DNA from: Pseudoscleropodium purum
Lineage: Eukaryota > Streptophyta > Bryopsida > Hypnales > Brachytheciaceae
Direction: 5' to 3'
Length of the DNA: 64,000 nt
NCBI GenBank assembly: GCA_963969395.1
Contig: OZ017800.1
Span: forward strand, 12,494,479-12,558,478
Below the pieces are notes generated by a model. It ran no database searches, was not told where the DNA came from, and worked only from the letters and a program-made list of their open reading frames with translations. The translations under genes and the position numbers were made by a program. Positions 62,201 to 64,000 of this stretch are shown here, in pieces (position 1 is the first letter of the stretch; each line of letters opens with the position of its first letter).

Positions 62201-64000
62201 GAACATATTTTTGTAGAAAAGTGAGTTTGTGAAACGTAGCTGCCTTGTATTTGCAAGGCCCAAAAAATGATTTCAATGAATTTGATTGCTTATATATTGC
62301 AATCCACACAATGGAAATTCCTGAAATTTTCACCACATGTTTTGAAGTCAGCATACTACAAGATCCTATAGTTACATAAGTCAAAAAATTGTTTTTTTCG
62401 AAAATTTGGTACTTGTACTAAAAATAACAATTTTTAGGCATATTTGGTGAAAAATATAGTCATAGAACTTAGGAGGTTAAATTCTAAAGAAAATATTAGT
62501 CATGAAGCTCCAATAAGGTGGAAAATCCAAGTCCAAAGGTAATTGACAAGTTGAACGAAACCAAAGGTGAAAGCAAATCGAACAAAATTCAAGACAAGGA
62601 TGAGGATTGAAGACCCCACAATAAGGGTCAACAAGTGGAATTTGAGATGATGGTCTCGGAATTGGGCTATTTGCAGCTGAGATTGGGCCTTTTTTTTGCT
62701 GGATGTGAGAGTCTCGAGGAGATTTGGAGTAAAGAGCCTACAACTAGGCTAAAGGATTGGGGTTTCATGTGGGATCAAGGATAGTCTTGAGGGAGAACAT
62801 GGGAGGGCAACATTTGAGCAATCTTAACCCCTAAATTCCCATTGTCCCCTCGAGGGACAAATCAAATTTCGGGCAGGTTTTTGTGATCTCAAATTTTGGA
62901 GAATTTCTTTGAAAATTTTCCATAAGATAGAAAAAATGATTAGCTATGTGGGAATATAATTTTTATTTCAATTGGTGCCTAGGAGCAAAAATTATACCAC
63001 AAAAAGCTTGAAACTAAACTTAGTAGGGAGCACAAAAAAATTGCACAAAATCAAAATAAATTCTAATTTTTCTTTTTTCTGAAATTTTATAGTTTTGTCT
63101 ATATGTGAAGCTTTCATTTGTTCTATTTGGACTAATAATGAGAAAGTTACGGACAATCTTGTTTTTTGGGCAATTTAAGCATCTTCTTGAAAAAATAACT
63201 TGTAGGATTGGTTCCCGAATGCAATTTTCACAAATTTTCACAAATTTTTTTTTCAAAATGTTGTATTTTCTTGCTATAAGAATCTCACCATTGGAATTAT
63301 TGCCTTTCAATCCCATCTTGGAGTTATTAACAATTTGGGGTTCTTTTCAATTTTAGACCTACTTCTACTTAACAATTTTTTAATGAATGAAAATCAAGTG
63401 TTTGTTTTTTAAAATTTTCTTTTACAGACTTTCAACTCAATTTTTCAACATTAAAAATTAAAAATAAAAAGTTTGTAGTGCAAAAAAAATTCACAATTGA
63501 CAGTCAAAGTCATCTGAAATTGAAGGTTAGTGTTCAAAAGAACTTTCTTTTTCAACTTTGAATGCTAATATCTTACAATCTATAGGGTCAAACTTCATGA
63601 AATTTTTATCACATGAGCTAAGACAAGTGAAGTACAAGATCCTATGGTTAGATTATATAAAAAAGATTTTGTTTTTGTTCTCTTGGGTGAATGGAGCAAA
63701 AATGGCAATTGTGAGTGGTCTTTGAAAGAAAAATGGCCTTGGGAATTTAGGAGTTAAGATTCAATGCAAAAGAATCGACCATGGAGAAAAATTCATCCAA
63801 AAAATCGTAGTAAGAAGAAAACTCCTTGCATAAAGGACAACATGACATGAGTTGGGGCTGGAATTTGAAAAAATAATACGAGATCAAGTAAATAATGAAG
63901 AAAAAGCGGCGAGTTGCTTGGGAATTGCTTATTGGGCAAATGGGTCATTGTAAGAAACAAGGTCATTAAAATATGAGCACAAAGCAACAAGCATTGAGCA
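59283..64000. other. AT-rich 3' region of segment C with no convincing gene
   Basis: This is collinear with about 10,792-15,490 of segment A and runs off the window. It carries LRR relic C1 at about 60,020-60,195 and the empty hAT target site cttttatc at 61,937-61,944. No gene was seen. Confidence 0.6.
60020..60195 (+). pseudogene. LRR relic C1
   Basis: This is the third copy of the relic at 11,520-11,715, with the same stops. Its presence in all three segments dates it before the segment duplications. Confidence 0.75.

Larger units (their letters stand above)
42145..64000. repeat. Segmental duplication, segment C (complete HNL unit, runs off the window)
   Basis: This starts with the same bases as position 1 and follows segment A collinearly, with the LRR array expanded by about 6.3 kb. 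The window ends at a point matching about 15.5 kb of segment A. Long stretches, such as the first 350 bp and the region around 607-870 / 42,751-43,014, are identical or nearly so, so the duplication is recent. Confidence 0.9.

Overview
This is a eukaryotic nuclear window, almost certainly from a land plant and probably a non-flowering one. The genes have short GT-AG introns, the intergenic DNA is AT-rich and repeat-laden, and the main gene type is a plant NLR immune receptor with an alpha/beta-hydrolase (SERAC1-like) domain at its N-terminus instead of TIR, CC or RPW8. That architecture (hydrolase-NB-ARC-LRR, 'HNL') was described from the liverwort Marchantia and other non-seed plants. The clade is therefore an inference from architecture, and the species is not identified.

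The window is dominated by one locus present in three versions. Segment A (1 to about 18,709) and segment C (42,145 to the window end) each carry an upstream leader module in two partial tandem copies, an HNL gene, a decayed LRR tail and a long AT-rich 3' region. Segment B (about 28,320-37,126) keeps only the last part of the LRR tail and the AT-rich region; it is fused directly to a leader module, so the receptor itself is missing. HNL-A (from 3,197; LRR exon ends 8,757) and HNL-C (from 45,369; LRR exon ends 56,872) share the same four recognisable exons and three phase-0 introns. The first exon or exons could not be fixed in either gene.

The standout is the LRR exon. It consists of 24-residue repeats in a strict two-repeat (48 aa, 144 bp) alternation. 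HNL-A has about 38 repeats in its open frame. HNL-C has about 120 in a single 9-kb exon, giving a predicted protein of roughly 3,700 residues. Up to a nonsense codon shared by both genes the arrays differ by exactly 44 units of 144 bp. Both hydrolase domains have glycine where the nucleophile serine is expected, so they look like pseudo-enzymes, while the NB-ARC motifs (P-loop, kinase 2, GLPL, FLDIACFF, MHD) are intact.

Between the segments lie A-specific DNA (18.7-25.9 kb) with a 153-bp MITE, a diverged duplicated spacer (25.98-27.5 kb and 40.56-41.88 kb) with exon-like fragments I do not recognise, and a possible minus-strand exon near 38.3-38.6 kb. A 293-bp GC-rich hAT-like insertion with an 8-bp target duplication sits only in segment B. 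Within the A/B tail, a stretch of about 710 bp shows no differences although its flanks are diverged.

The picture is a fast-evolving NLR cluster shaped by segmental duplication, unequal exchange inside the LRR minisatellite, chimeric deletion and transposon insertion. No tRNA, rRNA or CRISPR features were seen.
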